Of a DNA stretch of 6,414 nucleotides, positions 1 through 6,414 are shown in pieces; the stretch's first letter is position 1, and every line of letters begins with the position of its first letter. The stretch comes from RUG11462 sp051877275 (GTDB taxonomy: Bacteria > Bacillota > Clostridia > Oscillospirales > Acutalibacteraceae): the NCBI GenBank assembly GCA_051877275.1, contig JBJEIS010000006.1, positions 1 to 6,414 of the forward strand, read 5' to 3'. Below the pieces are notes generated by a model that searched no databases, had not been told where the DNA came from, and saw only the letters and a program-made list of their open reading frames with translations. The position numbers and the translations under genes were made by a program.

Positions 1-1607
1 ACATCATAATGAAAAACCTGATGGACTTTTGTATCGGTACTGTTGCTTTTATAGCAATTGGTTTTACAGTAATGATGGCAGAAGACACAATTATGGGTTT
101 GATAGGTGTACCTAACTGGGGAATTTTTAGTGATTTCTCAAATTTCGCAGAAAATTATGCTTCTTCATTCGTATTTAACCTTGTTTTCTGTGCTACTGCT
201 GCTACTATTGTTTCCGGTGCTATGGCAGAAAGAACAAAATTCAGCTCCTACTGTATTTATTCAGCTGTAATCAGTGCAGTTGTTTATCCGATTGAAGCTG
301 GTTGGGTATGGAACGGCGATGGTTGGTTAGCAAAATTAGGATTTATTGATTTTGCAGGATCAGCTGCAATTCATACTGTTGGCGGTGTTGCTGCATTAAT
401 CGGTGCGATCTTCCTTGGACCTCGTATCGGTAAATATGTAAAAGACAAAAAGACAGGCAAAGTTACAAAAGTAAATGCAATTCCTGGTCATAACCTTGTA
501 ATCGGTGCACTCGGTGTATTCATTCTCTGGCTTGGCTGGTATGGATTCAACGGTGCAGCTGCCGGTTCAATCGAACAGTTAGCATCAATATTCTTAACAA
601 CAACAGTTGCTCCGGCAGTTGCAACTGTAGTATGTATGATCTTTACTTGGATTAAAAACGGCAAACCTGATGTTTCAATGTGTTTGAACGCTTCACTTGC
701 AGGTTTGGTTGCAATTACTGCTCCATGTCATGTTGTTGACTGTTTAGGTTCAATCATCATAGGTGCAGTTGCAGGTATCCTTGTTGTAGTAGTTGTTGAA
801 TTACTTGATTTGAAATTACACATTGATGATCCTGTTGGTGCTGTTGCAGTTCATGGTGCAAACGGTATTTGGGGTACAATCGCTGTTGGTTTATTTGCTA
901 CAAGCTCTGCTCCTGATAATGATGTAAACGGCTTGTTTTATGGCGGTGGATTCTCACAGCTTGGAAAACAGTTATTAGGTATTTTATGTATTGTTGCATT
1001 TGTAACTGTTACAATGATAATCACATTCTATATCATTAAGAAAACAAATGGCTTACGTGTAAGCGAAGAAGAAGAAATTTCCGGTCTTGATGCAACAGAG
1101 CATGGATTACCAAGTGCTTATGCTGGTTTTGCTGTTGATGGCGGTGAATATGGCAGCTATACTGAAGCTGTTGCTGTTACAGGTGATGTTCCTGTTGCAG
1201 AAGCTGTTGAAGTTAAAGAAATGCCGAAAGCTGCTGCTCCAAGCAAAGATGCTAAGATGACAAAAATCGAAATCGTTTGTAAAGAAAGAATGCTTGAGTC
1301 ATTAAAAGAAGCTATGATGGCTATCGGTATTACCGGTATGACTGTTTCTCACGTAATGGGTTGCGGTATACAGAAAGGTAAACCTGAATTCTATCGTGGT
1401 GTTGAGGTTGAGCCTTCACTTCTTCCAAAAATCCAAGTCGACATTGTTGTATGTGAAGTTCCTGTAGCAAAAGTTATTGATACTGCTAAAAAGGTTCTTT
1501 ACACAGGACATATCGGTGATGGTAAAATCTTTGTTTACGATGTTGAAAACGTTGTAAAAGTAAGAACAGGTGAAGAAGGTTACGACGCTTTACAGGATGT
1601 TGAATAA
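1..1607 (+). CDS. amt: Ammonium transporter (Amt family) fused to a C-terminal PII (GlnB/GlnK) domain, 5' end outside window
   Basis: Inner-membrane ammonium channel/transporter with its own PII regulator attached. Residues are numbered from the Met codon at base 9, but this is probably not the true start: the frame stays open to the left edge (ATC ATA before ATG, giving the family's 'NIIMKNLMDF' context), so about 40 residues including the first of the usual 11 helices are missing. The full PROSITE-style Amt signature is at 114-139 (DFAG...LGPR). Seen by motif alignment to E. coli AmtB: pore twin histidines H122 and H282 (H168/H318), D114 (D160), W101 (W148), F60 and F195 (periplasmic and lumen Phe). 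The cytoplasmic tail (348-366, GLRVSEEEE...EHG) is canonical. An Ala/Val/Glu-rich linker (about 367-416) leads to a 116-residue PII domain at 417-532, with T-loop 'QKGKPEFYRGVEVEP', B-loop 'GHIGDGKIFVYDV' and C-terminal 'VRTGEEG'. K90 (K506), Q39 (Q455), Tyr46 and Arg47 equivalents are kept; Tyr51 is Val467. Amt-PII fusions are known in some bacteria. Family assignment is near certain; the regulatory behaviour is inferred. Confidence 0.96.
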   Translation, partial: IIMKNLMDFCIGTVAFIAIGFTVMMAEDTIMGLIGVPNWGIFSDFSNFAENYASSFVFNLVFCATAATIVSGAMAERTKFSSYCIYSAVISAVVYPIEAGWVWNGDGWLAKLGFIDFAGSAAIHTVGGVAALIGAIFLGPRIGKYVKDKKTGKVTKVNAIPGHNLVIGALGVFILWLGWYGFNGAAAGSIEQLASIFLTTTVAPAVATVVCMIFTWIKNGKPDVSMCLNASLAGLVAITAPCHVVDCLGSIIIGAVAGILVVVVVELLDLKLHIDDPVGAVAVHGANGIWGTIAVGLFATSSAPDNDVNGLFYGGGFSQLGKQLLGILCIVAFVTVTMIITFYIIKKTNGLRVSEEEEISGLDATEHGLPSAYAGFAVDGGEYGSYTEAVAVTGDVPVAEAVEVKEMPKAAAPSKDAKMTKIEIVCKERMLESLKEAMMAIGITGMTVSHVMGCGIQKGKPEFYRGVEVEPSLLPKIQVDIVVCEVPVAKVIDTAKKVLYTGHIGDGKIFVYDVENVVKVRTGEEGYDALQDVE

Positions 1608-1625
1608 ATTCCTTCTAAAATATGC

Positions 1626-1645
1626 GAGACAATCCGGTCTTTTTT
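1626..1645 (+). terminator. Possible weak intrinsic terminator after amt-PII
   Basis: A short inverted repeat, AGAC (1627-1630) and GTCT (1637-1640) around a six-base loop, extendable by one G-T pair, is followed directly by a run of T up to 1645. It lies 19 bases past the amt stop. The shape fits a Rho-independent terminator, but a 4-5 bp stem is much shorter than usual, so it would probably be leaky and could let transcription pass into gltB. It may be chance in AT-rich DNA. Confidence 0.3.
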
Positions 1646-1673
1646 AGGCTGGGTTGTTTTGCGCCCTAACCCC
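1644..1673 (+). promoter_or_regulatory. Alternative hairpins in the gltB leader
   Basis: Two mutually exclusive stems can form here: TTAGG (1644-1648) with CCTAA (1665-1669), or GGGTT (1651-1655) with AACCC (1668-1672), the latter extendable by a G-T pair. The stretch is noticeably GC-richer than its surroundings and lies between the amt stop and the gltB ribosome binding site. The first stem also uses the end of the T-run of the upstream terminator-like hairpin. This could be leader structure or an attenuator, or simply read-through terminator debris. It matches no riboswitch class I can recognise, and the function is unproven. Confidence 0.25.
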
Positions 1674-1686
1674 ATAAAAAACTTTT

Positions 1687-1692
1687 GAGGTG
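1687..1692 (+). promoter_or_regulatory. Ribosome binding site of gltB
   Basis: GAGGTG is a six-base match to the anti-Shine-Dalgarno end of 16S rRNA, nine bases before the ATG at 1702. It supports this start over later Met codons. The start also leaves a 17-residue leader before the catalytic Cys, as expected for GltB precursors. Confidence 0.85.
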
Positions 1693-1701
1693 TAAAATTA
1701 A

Positions 1702-4700
1702 ATGAAAAGAATACAAAAAGGTTTATACGATTCAACCTTTGAGCATGATGCGTGCGGAATCGGTGCTGTTATCAATATAAACGGCGAAAAAAATCATAAA
1801 GTAGTTGACGATGCTCTTAAAATCGTCGAAAAACTTGAACACAGAGCTGGTAAAGACGCTACCGGTGAAACCGGTGACGGCGTAGGTATCATGCTGCAGA
1901 TTTCACATAACTTTTTTAAGAAATGCGAAAAAAATCTTGGTATCAAATTAGGAAAAGAACGCGAATACGGTGTCGGAATGTTCTTCTTCCCTGCTGATAC
2001 TTTAAAAAGAAATCTTGCTAAAAAAATGTTTGAGGTAATCACAAAAAAAGAAGGGCTTGAATTTTTATGCTGGAGAGATGTTCCGGTTAATCCTGACATT
2101 CTCGGATGCAAAGCGCGTGATTGTATGCCTCACATTGCACAATGCTTTATTCGTCGTCCTGAAAATGTTGCTACTGATCTTGAATTTGACAGAAAACTCT
2201 ATATTGTTCGCAGAGTTTTTGAGCAGAGCAACAGCGACACATATGTGCCTTCCCTTTCTTGCAGAACAATTGTTTATAAGGGAATGTTTTTAGTTAATCA
2301 GTTACGAGAATTCTATCTTGATTTGCAAAGCGAGGATTATTATTCTGCAATTGCTTTGGTACACTCAAGATTTTCCACTAATACAAATCCAAGTTGGGAG
2401 CGAGCTCATCCTAACAGATTCATCGCCCACAACGGTGAAATTAATACTATCCGCGGTAACGTTGATAGAATGCTTGCGCGCGAAGAAACCATGCATTCAG
2501 ATGTTATGTCAAATGATATAAACAAAGTTCTACCTGTTGTCAACAGTGAGGGCTCTGATTCCGCTATGCTTGACAATACACTTGAATTCTTAGTAATGAA
2601 TGGCATGGATTTACCGCTTGCTATGATGATTGTTATTCCCGAACCTTGGAGAAATGACAAAAACATGGACTATTTAAAGCGTGATTTGTATGAATATTAC
2701 GCTACTATGATGGAGCCATGGGACGGTCCTGCTTCGATACTTTTCTCCGACGGTGATTTGGTAGGTGCAACACTTGACAGAAACGGTCTGCGCCCATCAA
2801 GATATTATATAACTAATGACGGTTACCTTGTTTTGGCTTCTGAAGTCGGAGTTTTGGATTTTGATGAAAAAAATATTCTTAAAAAATCCAGACTTGAACC
2901 GGGAAAAATGTTGCTTGTTGATACTAAACAAAAAAGAGTTATCAACGACGAAGAGCTCAAAAACACTTATGCATCCAGACAACCGTATGGCGAATGGATT
3001 GACAGAAATTTAATCCATTTGCGTGATTTAAAAATCCCTAATCAGACGGTAGAAATGCATTCTGATGAAGAACGCAGCAAGCTTTATAAAGCATTTGGAT
3101 ACACTTATGAAGACATTAATACTGCTATTTTACCTATGGCTGCAAATGCAAACGAACCTACTGCGGCTATGGGCGTCGATATTCCGCTTGCTGTACTTTC
3201 AGACAAGCATCAACCGTTGTTTAATTACTTTAAACAGGTTTTTGCTCAGGTAACTAACCCTCCGATTGATGCAATTAGAGAAGAAATTGTTACAGACACA
3301 ACAGTATATATCGGTTCAGACGGAAATCTTTTGAAAGAATGTCCTGAAAACTGTACTGTTATGGAAATTAAAAACCCTATTTTAAGCGGCGTTGATATGC
3401 TTAAAATAAGAAACATTAATAAACCTGGCTTTAAAGTAGAAACAGTTTCACTCTTATATTACAAGAGCCTGTCTTTGAAAAAGGCTGTTGATCAGCTATG
3501 TATAAGTTGTGACAGAGCATATAAAAACGGCGCAAATATCATTATTTTATCAGATAAAGGCGTTGATGAAAACCACGTTGCAATTCCTTCTTTGCTTGCG
3601 GTTTCTGCTGTTGAACAGCATTTAATCAGAACTAAAAAGCGTACTGCAGTTTCAATTATTCTTGAAAGTGCAGAACCAAGAGATGTTCATCATTTCGCTA
3701 CACTTTTAGGCTTTGGTGCAAGAGCTATTTACCCTTATTTGGCTCATGAGGCAATTAAGGAATCTATTGATAAAAAACTTCTTGACAAAGATTTTTATGT
3801 TGCTGTTGATGACTATAATTACGCAATATTACACGGCATTGTAAAAATTGCTTCAAAAATGGGTATTTCAACATTGCAGTCATACCAATCGGCACAAATT
3901 TTTGAAATTATCGGTATTAAAAAAGAAGTTGTTGACCAGTATTTTACAAACACAGTCAGCAGAGTTGAGGGTATCGGTCTTGAAGAAATTGACGAAGGTG
4001 TAAAATGGCGTCATTCACATGCATTTGACCCTCTCGGTCTTGGCGTAGATACAACACTTGACAGTTCAGGCGCACATAATCTTCGTAGCGGAAACGATAA
4101 AGATGACCATTTATACAGTCCTGAAACAATTGTTAAGCTTCAACAGGCTACCAGAAAAGGAGATTATAAATTATTTAAAGAATATACTTCTTTGGTTGAT
4201 GCAGAAACTGTGCCGCATACCTTAAGAGGATTGCTCGAATTTAACAAAGAAAATGTAACTCCTATTTCTATTGATGAAGTTGAGTCTGTTGACAGTATTG
4301 TAAAAAGATTTAAAACAGGTGCTATGTCATACGGCTCTATTTCAAAAGAAGCTCACGAATGTATGGCAAAGGCTATGAACATTTTGGGCGGTAAATCAAA
4401 TTCGGGTGAAGGCGGAGAATTGCCTGAAAGACTCAAATCCGACCGTTGCAGTGCTATTAAACAGGTAGCTTCGGGAAGATTCGGCGTTACAAGCGAATAT
4501 CTTGTAAGCGCTAAAGAAATTCAAATTAAAATGGCGCAAGGTGCAAAACCGGGTGAAGGCGGACACTTGCCGGGTAAAAAGGTATATCCTTGGATTGCAA
4601 AAACAAGATACTCAACCCCTGGTGTTTCACTTATTTCCCCTCCTCCACATCACGATATTTATTCAATCGAAGATTTAGCACAGTTAATTTATGACCTTAA

Positions 4701-6225
4701 AAACGCAAATAAAAATGCTAGAATTTCAGTTAAGCTTGTTTCAGAAGCCGGCGTTGGTACAATCGCTGCCGGTGTTGCAAAAGCCGGTGCACAGGTTGTA
4801 TTAATTTCAGGATATGACGGCGGTACCGGTGCCGCTCCAAAATCTTCAATTCACAATGCCGGTCTTCCTTGGGAACTTGGTGTTGCTGAAACTCATCAAA
4901 CTCTTATTCAAAACAACTTGCGTTCAAGAGTTGTTATAGAAGCTGACGGTAAACTTATGACCGGCCGTGATGTTGCTATTGCCGCAATGCTCGGCGCTGA
5001 AGAGTTTGGTTTTGCTACTGCTCCGCTGGTAACAATGGGTTGTGTAATGATGAGAGTATGCAACCTTGATACCTGCCCTGTGGGTATTGCTACTCAAAAC
5101 CCTGAGCTTCGTAAAAGATTCTCAGGTAAACCTGAATATATAGTAAACTTTATGCGATTTATCGCACAAGAACTTCGTGAAATTATGGCTGAGCTCGGTA
5201 TCAAAACTATTAATGAGCTCGTTGGTAGAAGTGACTTGCTTAAAAAACGCGAAAAAAGTGTTACTGAAAGAGCTTTGACAATTGATATGTCAAAAATTAT
5301 TGATTCATCATTTGCAAATGAAAGCGACAATCATTTCAAACCTCAAGATGTATTTGATTTTGAGCTTGAAAAAACTATTGACGAAAGAATAATCAATAAA
5401 AAATTGGTGCCGCTTCTTAAAAAAGGCCAAAAAGGTTCCGTTGACATTGATATTACAAGCACTGACAGAACTGTTGGTACTCTTTTCGGGGCCGAAATCA
5501 CAAAAGAAAAAGGCAATACACTCGATGATGATTCTTATATTGTAAACTGCCACGGCGGCGGAGGTCAGTCATTCGGCGCATTTATTCCAAAAGGACTTAC
5601 TTTGCGTGTTGAAGGTGACTCAAACGACTATTTCGGCAAAGGATTATCAGGCGGTAAGCTTGTTATCTATCCTCCGAAAGACAGCACATTCAAGGCTGAT
5701 GAAAACATCATTATCGGTAATGTAGCGCTTTACGGTGCAACAAGCGGTTATGTATTTATCAACGGTCTTGCCGGTGAACGTTTTTGCGTCAGAAACTCAG
5801 GTGCAAAAGCAGTTGTAGAAGGCATCGGTGAACACGGATGCGAGTATATGACAGGCGGTGTAGCTGTTATTCTCGGTAAAGTTGGTAAAAACTTTGCTGC
5901 CGGTATGAGCGGCGGTATTGCATTTGTTCTTGATGAAGACCATGATTTATATATGAATGTAAATAAAGAATTGGTTACAATCGAGTCAGTTTGCGAAAAA
6001 CATGATATTAACGAATTAAAATCTTTAATAGAAATGCATTATAATGAAACAAATTCTGCAAAAGCTAAAAGTATTCTTGATGATTTTGATAATTATGTTT
6101 CTAAGTTCAAAAAGATACTTCCTATCGACTACAACAAGATGTTACAAGCCATTTCTGCAATGGAAGAAAAAGGCATGAGTCGTGACGACGCAGAAATTGA
6201 AGCATTTTATGCAAATATTAAATAA
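1702..6225 (+). CDS. gltB: Glutamate synthase (GOGAT) large/alpha subunit
   Basis: Converts glutamine plus 2-oxoglutarate to two glutamates in the cytoplasm, using electrons delivered by the small subunit GltD. At 1507 residues it is full length for bacterial GltB, with all domains in order. A 17-residue propeptide precedes C18, the expected N-terminal nucleophile after self-cleavage (DAC/GIG). The class-II glutamine amidotransferase domain runs to about 430, with R48 (mature Arg31), 'HSRFSTNTNPSWERAHPNR', N244-G245 (oxyanion hole) and D286. The central domain (about 460-740) contains 'FAQVTNPPIDAIREEIV' near 514-530. The FMN-binding synthase domain (about 800-1220) has 'GAMSYGSIS' near 875, 'SNSGEGGE' near 900, 'KPGEGGHLPGKK' and 'GYDGGTGAAP'. 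The 3Fe-4S cysteines are C1114, C1120 and C1125 (C-x5-C-x4-C). The GXGXG beta-helix domain covers about 1235-1480, starting around 'HGGGGQSFGAF' at 1284. No frameshift or missing catalytic residue is visible. The 'HRAGKDATGETGDG' segment replaces the proteobacterial 'HRGA-GAD' form, which I associate with Clostridia-type enzymes. It is followed within 13 bases by gltD, so the two subunits are co-transcribed. Confidence 0.98.
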   Translation: MKRIQKGLYDSTFEHDACGIGAVININGEKNHKVVDDALKIVEKLEHRAGKDATGETGDGVGIMLQISHNFFKKCEKNLGIKLGKEREYGVGMFFFPADTLKRNLAKKMFEVITKKEGLEFLCWRDVPVNPDILGCKARDCMPHIAQCFIRRPENVATDLEFDRKLYIVRRVFEQSNSDTYVPSLSCRTIVYKGMFLVNQLREFYLDLQSEDYYSAIALVHSRFSTNTNPSWERAHPNRFIAHNGEINTIRGNVDRMLAREETMHSDVMSNDINKVLPVVNSEGSDSAMLDNTLEFLVMNGMDLPLAMMIVIPEPWRNDKNMDYLKRDLYEYYATMMEPWDGPASILFSDGDLVGATLDRNGLRPSRYYITNDGYLVLASEVGVLDFDEKNILKKSRLEPGKMLLVDTKQKRVINDEELKNTYASRQPYGEWIDRNLIHLRDLKIPNQTVEMHSDEERSKLYKAFGYTYEDINTAILPMAANANEPTAAMGVDIPLAVLSDKHQPLFNYFKQVFAQVTNPPIDAIREEIVTDTTVYIGSDGNLLKECPENCTVMEIKNPILSGVDMLKIRNINKPGFKVETVSLLYYKSLSLKKAVDQLCISCDRAYKNGANIIILSDKGVDENHVAIPSLLAVSAVEQHLIRTKKRTAVSIILESAEPRDVHHFATLLGFGARAIYPYLAHEAIKESIDKKLLDKDFYVAVDDYNYAILHGIVKIASKMGISTLQSYQSAQIFEIIGIKKEVVDQYFTNTVSRVEGIGLEEIDEGVKWRHSHAFDPLGLGVDTTLDSSGAHNLRSGNDKDDHLYSPETIVKLQQATRKGDYKLFKEYTSLVDAETVPHTLRGLLEFNKENVTPISIDEVESVDSIVKRFKTGAMSYGSISKEAHECMAKAMNILGGKSNSGEGGELPERLKSDRCSAIKQVASGRFGVTSEYLVSAKEIQIKMAQGAKPGEGGHLPGKKVYPWIAKTRYSTPGVSLISPPPHHDIYSIEDLAQLIYDLKNANKNARISVKLVSEAGVGTIAAGVAKAGAQVVLISGYDGGTGAAPKSSIHNAGLPWELGVAETHQTLIQNNLRSRVVIEADGKLMTGRDVAIAAMLGAEEFGFATAPLVTMGCVMMRVCNLDTCPVGIATQNPELRKRFSGKPEYIVNFMRFIAQELREIMAELGIKTINELVGRSDLLKKREKSVTERALTIDMSKIIDSSFANESDNHFKPQDVFDFELEKTIDERIINKKLVPLLKKGQKGSVDIDITSTDRTVGTLFGAEITKEKGNTLDDDSYIVNCHGGGGQSFGAFIPKGLTLRVEGDSNDYFGKGLSGGKLVIYPPKDSTFKADENIIIGNVALYGATSGYVFINGLAGERFCVRNSGAKAVVEGIGEHGCEYMTGGVAVILGKVGKNFAAGMSGGIAFVLDEDHDLYMNVNKELVTIESVCEKHDINELKSLIEMHYNETNSAKAKSILDDFDNYVSKFKKILPIDYNKMLQAISAMEEKGMSRDDAEIEAFYANIK

Positions 6226-6230
6226 GGAGA
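6224..6230 (+). promoter_or_regulatory. Ribosome binding site of gltD overlapping the gltB stop
   Basis: AAGGAGA begins inside the gltB TAA stop codon (6223-6225), and its GGAG core ends nine bases before the gltD ATG at 6239. A strong site embedded in the end of the upstream gene suggests close translational coupling, which would suit the equal GltB:GltD stoichiometry of the enzyme. Confidence 0.85.
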
Positions 6231-6238
6231 AATTGAAA

Positions 6239-6414
6239 ATGGGTAAACCAACAGGTTTTATGGATTATAACAGAGTGAGTAACATTTCAATTGCTCCTCT
6301 TGACAGAATTAAAAACTTTAACGAATTTCACAAAAGAATTTCTGAAGATGACAGAAAGCAACAGGCATCAAGATGTATGAATTGCGGCGTTCCTTTCTGT
6401 CAGTCAGGAATGGT
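6239..6414 (+). CDS. gltD: Glutamate synthase small/beta subunit, N-terminal part (truncated by window end)
   Basis: NADPH-oxidising (by family) FAD and iron-sulfur subunit that feeds electrons to GltB. Only the first 58 codons are in the window and the frame is still open at the edge. The visible protein begins 'MGKPTGFMDYNR', the hallmark GltD N-terminus. It then shows 'DRIKNFNEFHKRISEDD', the usual amphipathic stretch, followed by 'RCMNCGVPFCQSGM'. Cysteines C46, C49 and C54 (C-x2-C-x4-C) are the start of the ferredoxin-like segment that binds one of the two 4Fe-4S clusters at the GltB-GltD interface. The FAD and NADPH Rossmann domains lie beyond the edge, so the cofactor preference cannot be read. 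Thirteen bases separate it from gltB and its ribosome binding site overlaps the gltB stop, so it belongs to the same transcript. The start is supported by the ribosome binding site and by the family-typical first residues. Identity is very likely; a paralogous GltD-like oxidoreductase is improbable directly after gltB. Confidence 0.95.
   Translation, partial: MGKPTGFMDYNRVSNISIAPLDRIKNFNEFHKRISEDDRKQQASRCMNCGVPFCQSGM

Noticed and set aside
9..11. ATG at base 9 as the true start of the ammonium transporter
   Set aside because: The frame is open to the left edge, there is no ribosome binding site in view, and the residues from here match the segment between helix 1 and helix 2 of Amt proteins. 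The real start is upstream of the window.
784..800. GTT/GTA-rich run as a possible simple repeat
   Set aside because: It encodes a run of valines in a membrane helix of the transporter, and the codons are imperfectly repeated. Protein composition explains it.
1650..1664. GG-N10-GC spacing resembling a sigma-54 promoter before gltB
   Set aside because: Only the bare GG and GC spacing fits. The CAC after GG and the TT before GC are absent, and the bases overlap the GC-rich hairpin region, so I treat it as chance.
1654..1678. TTGTTT ... CATAAA as a sigma-70 type promoter for gltB
   Set aside because: The spacer is only 13 bases, both boxes are poor matches, and the predicted start of transcription would fall almost on the ribosome binding site.
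1794..2111. Antisense open frame inside gltB (also others at 2406-2666, 2797-2982, 5094-5330 and 5308-5553)
   Set aside because: They lie wholly inside the well-conserved gltB frame on the opposite strand, show no recognisable domain, and have Ser/Phe/Ile-rich translations typical of reverse-strand shadows.
2057..2293. Short alternative-frame + strand open frames within gltB (also 2318-2521, 2816-3013 and 3065-3253)
   Set aside because: They overlap conserved gltB domains and have no recognisable protein features. They are frame-shifted readings of a real gene.

Overview
This window carries an AT-rich nitrogen-assimilation locus from what looks like an anaerobic, low-GC Gram-positive bacterium (Bacillota, probably Clostridia). 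That assignment is an inference. It rests on the base composition, the strong purine-rich ribosome binding sites (GAGGTG, AAGGAG), the 'HRAGKDATG' form of the glutamate synthase N-terminus, and an ammonium transporter fused to a PII protein. No sequence search was possible.

Layout, all on the + strand. Bases 1-1607 are the 3' part of an amt-type ammonium transporter gene. It enters from the left edge, lacking roughly its first membrane helix, and is fused in frame to a complete PII (GlnB/GlnK) domain. Bases 1608-1701 are a 94-base gap with a weak terminator-like hairpin, alternative GC-rich pairings and the gltB ribosome binding site. Bases 1702-6225 are a complete gltB, encoding the 1507-residue glutamate synthase large subunit. 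Thirteen bases later, with a ribosome binding site overlapping the gltB stop, gltD (small subunit) starts at 6239 and runs off the right edge after 58 codons. There are no RNA genes, mobile elements, CRISPR arrays or long repeats.

Together the genes make an ammonium-to-glutamate module. The transporter brings in ammonium, glutamine synthetase (not in this window) makes glutamine, and GltB/GltD moves the amide nitrogen to 2-oxoglutarate to give glutamate. The PII domain senses ATP/ADP and 2-oxoglutarate in its family, so the fusion could gate uptake according to the same metabolite that GOGAT consumes.

Most of the window is ordinary, well-conserved metabolism. The point worth a second look is the transporter-PII fusion. 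Its T-loop keeps the pore-plugging Arg47 and Tyr46 equivalents but has Val at the position of uridylylated Tyr51, which suggests a permanently tethered PII that is not controlled by classical GlnD modification. I found no evidence of an entirely undescribed system.
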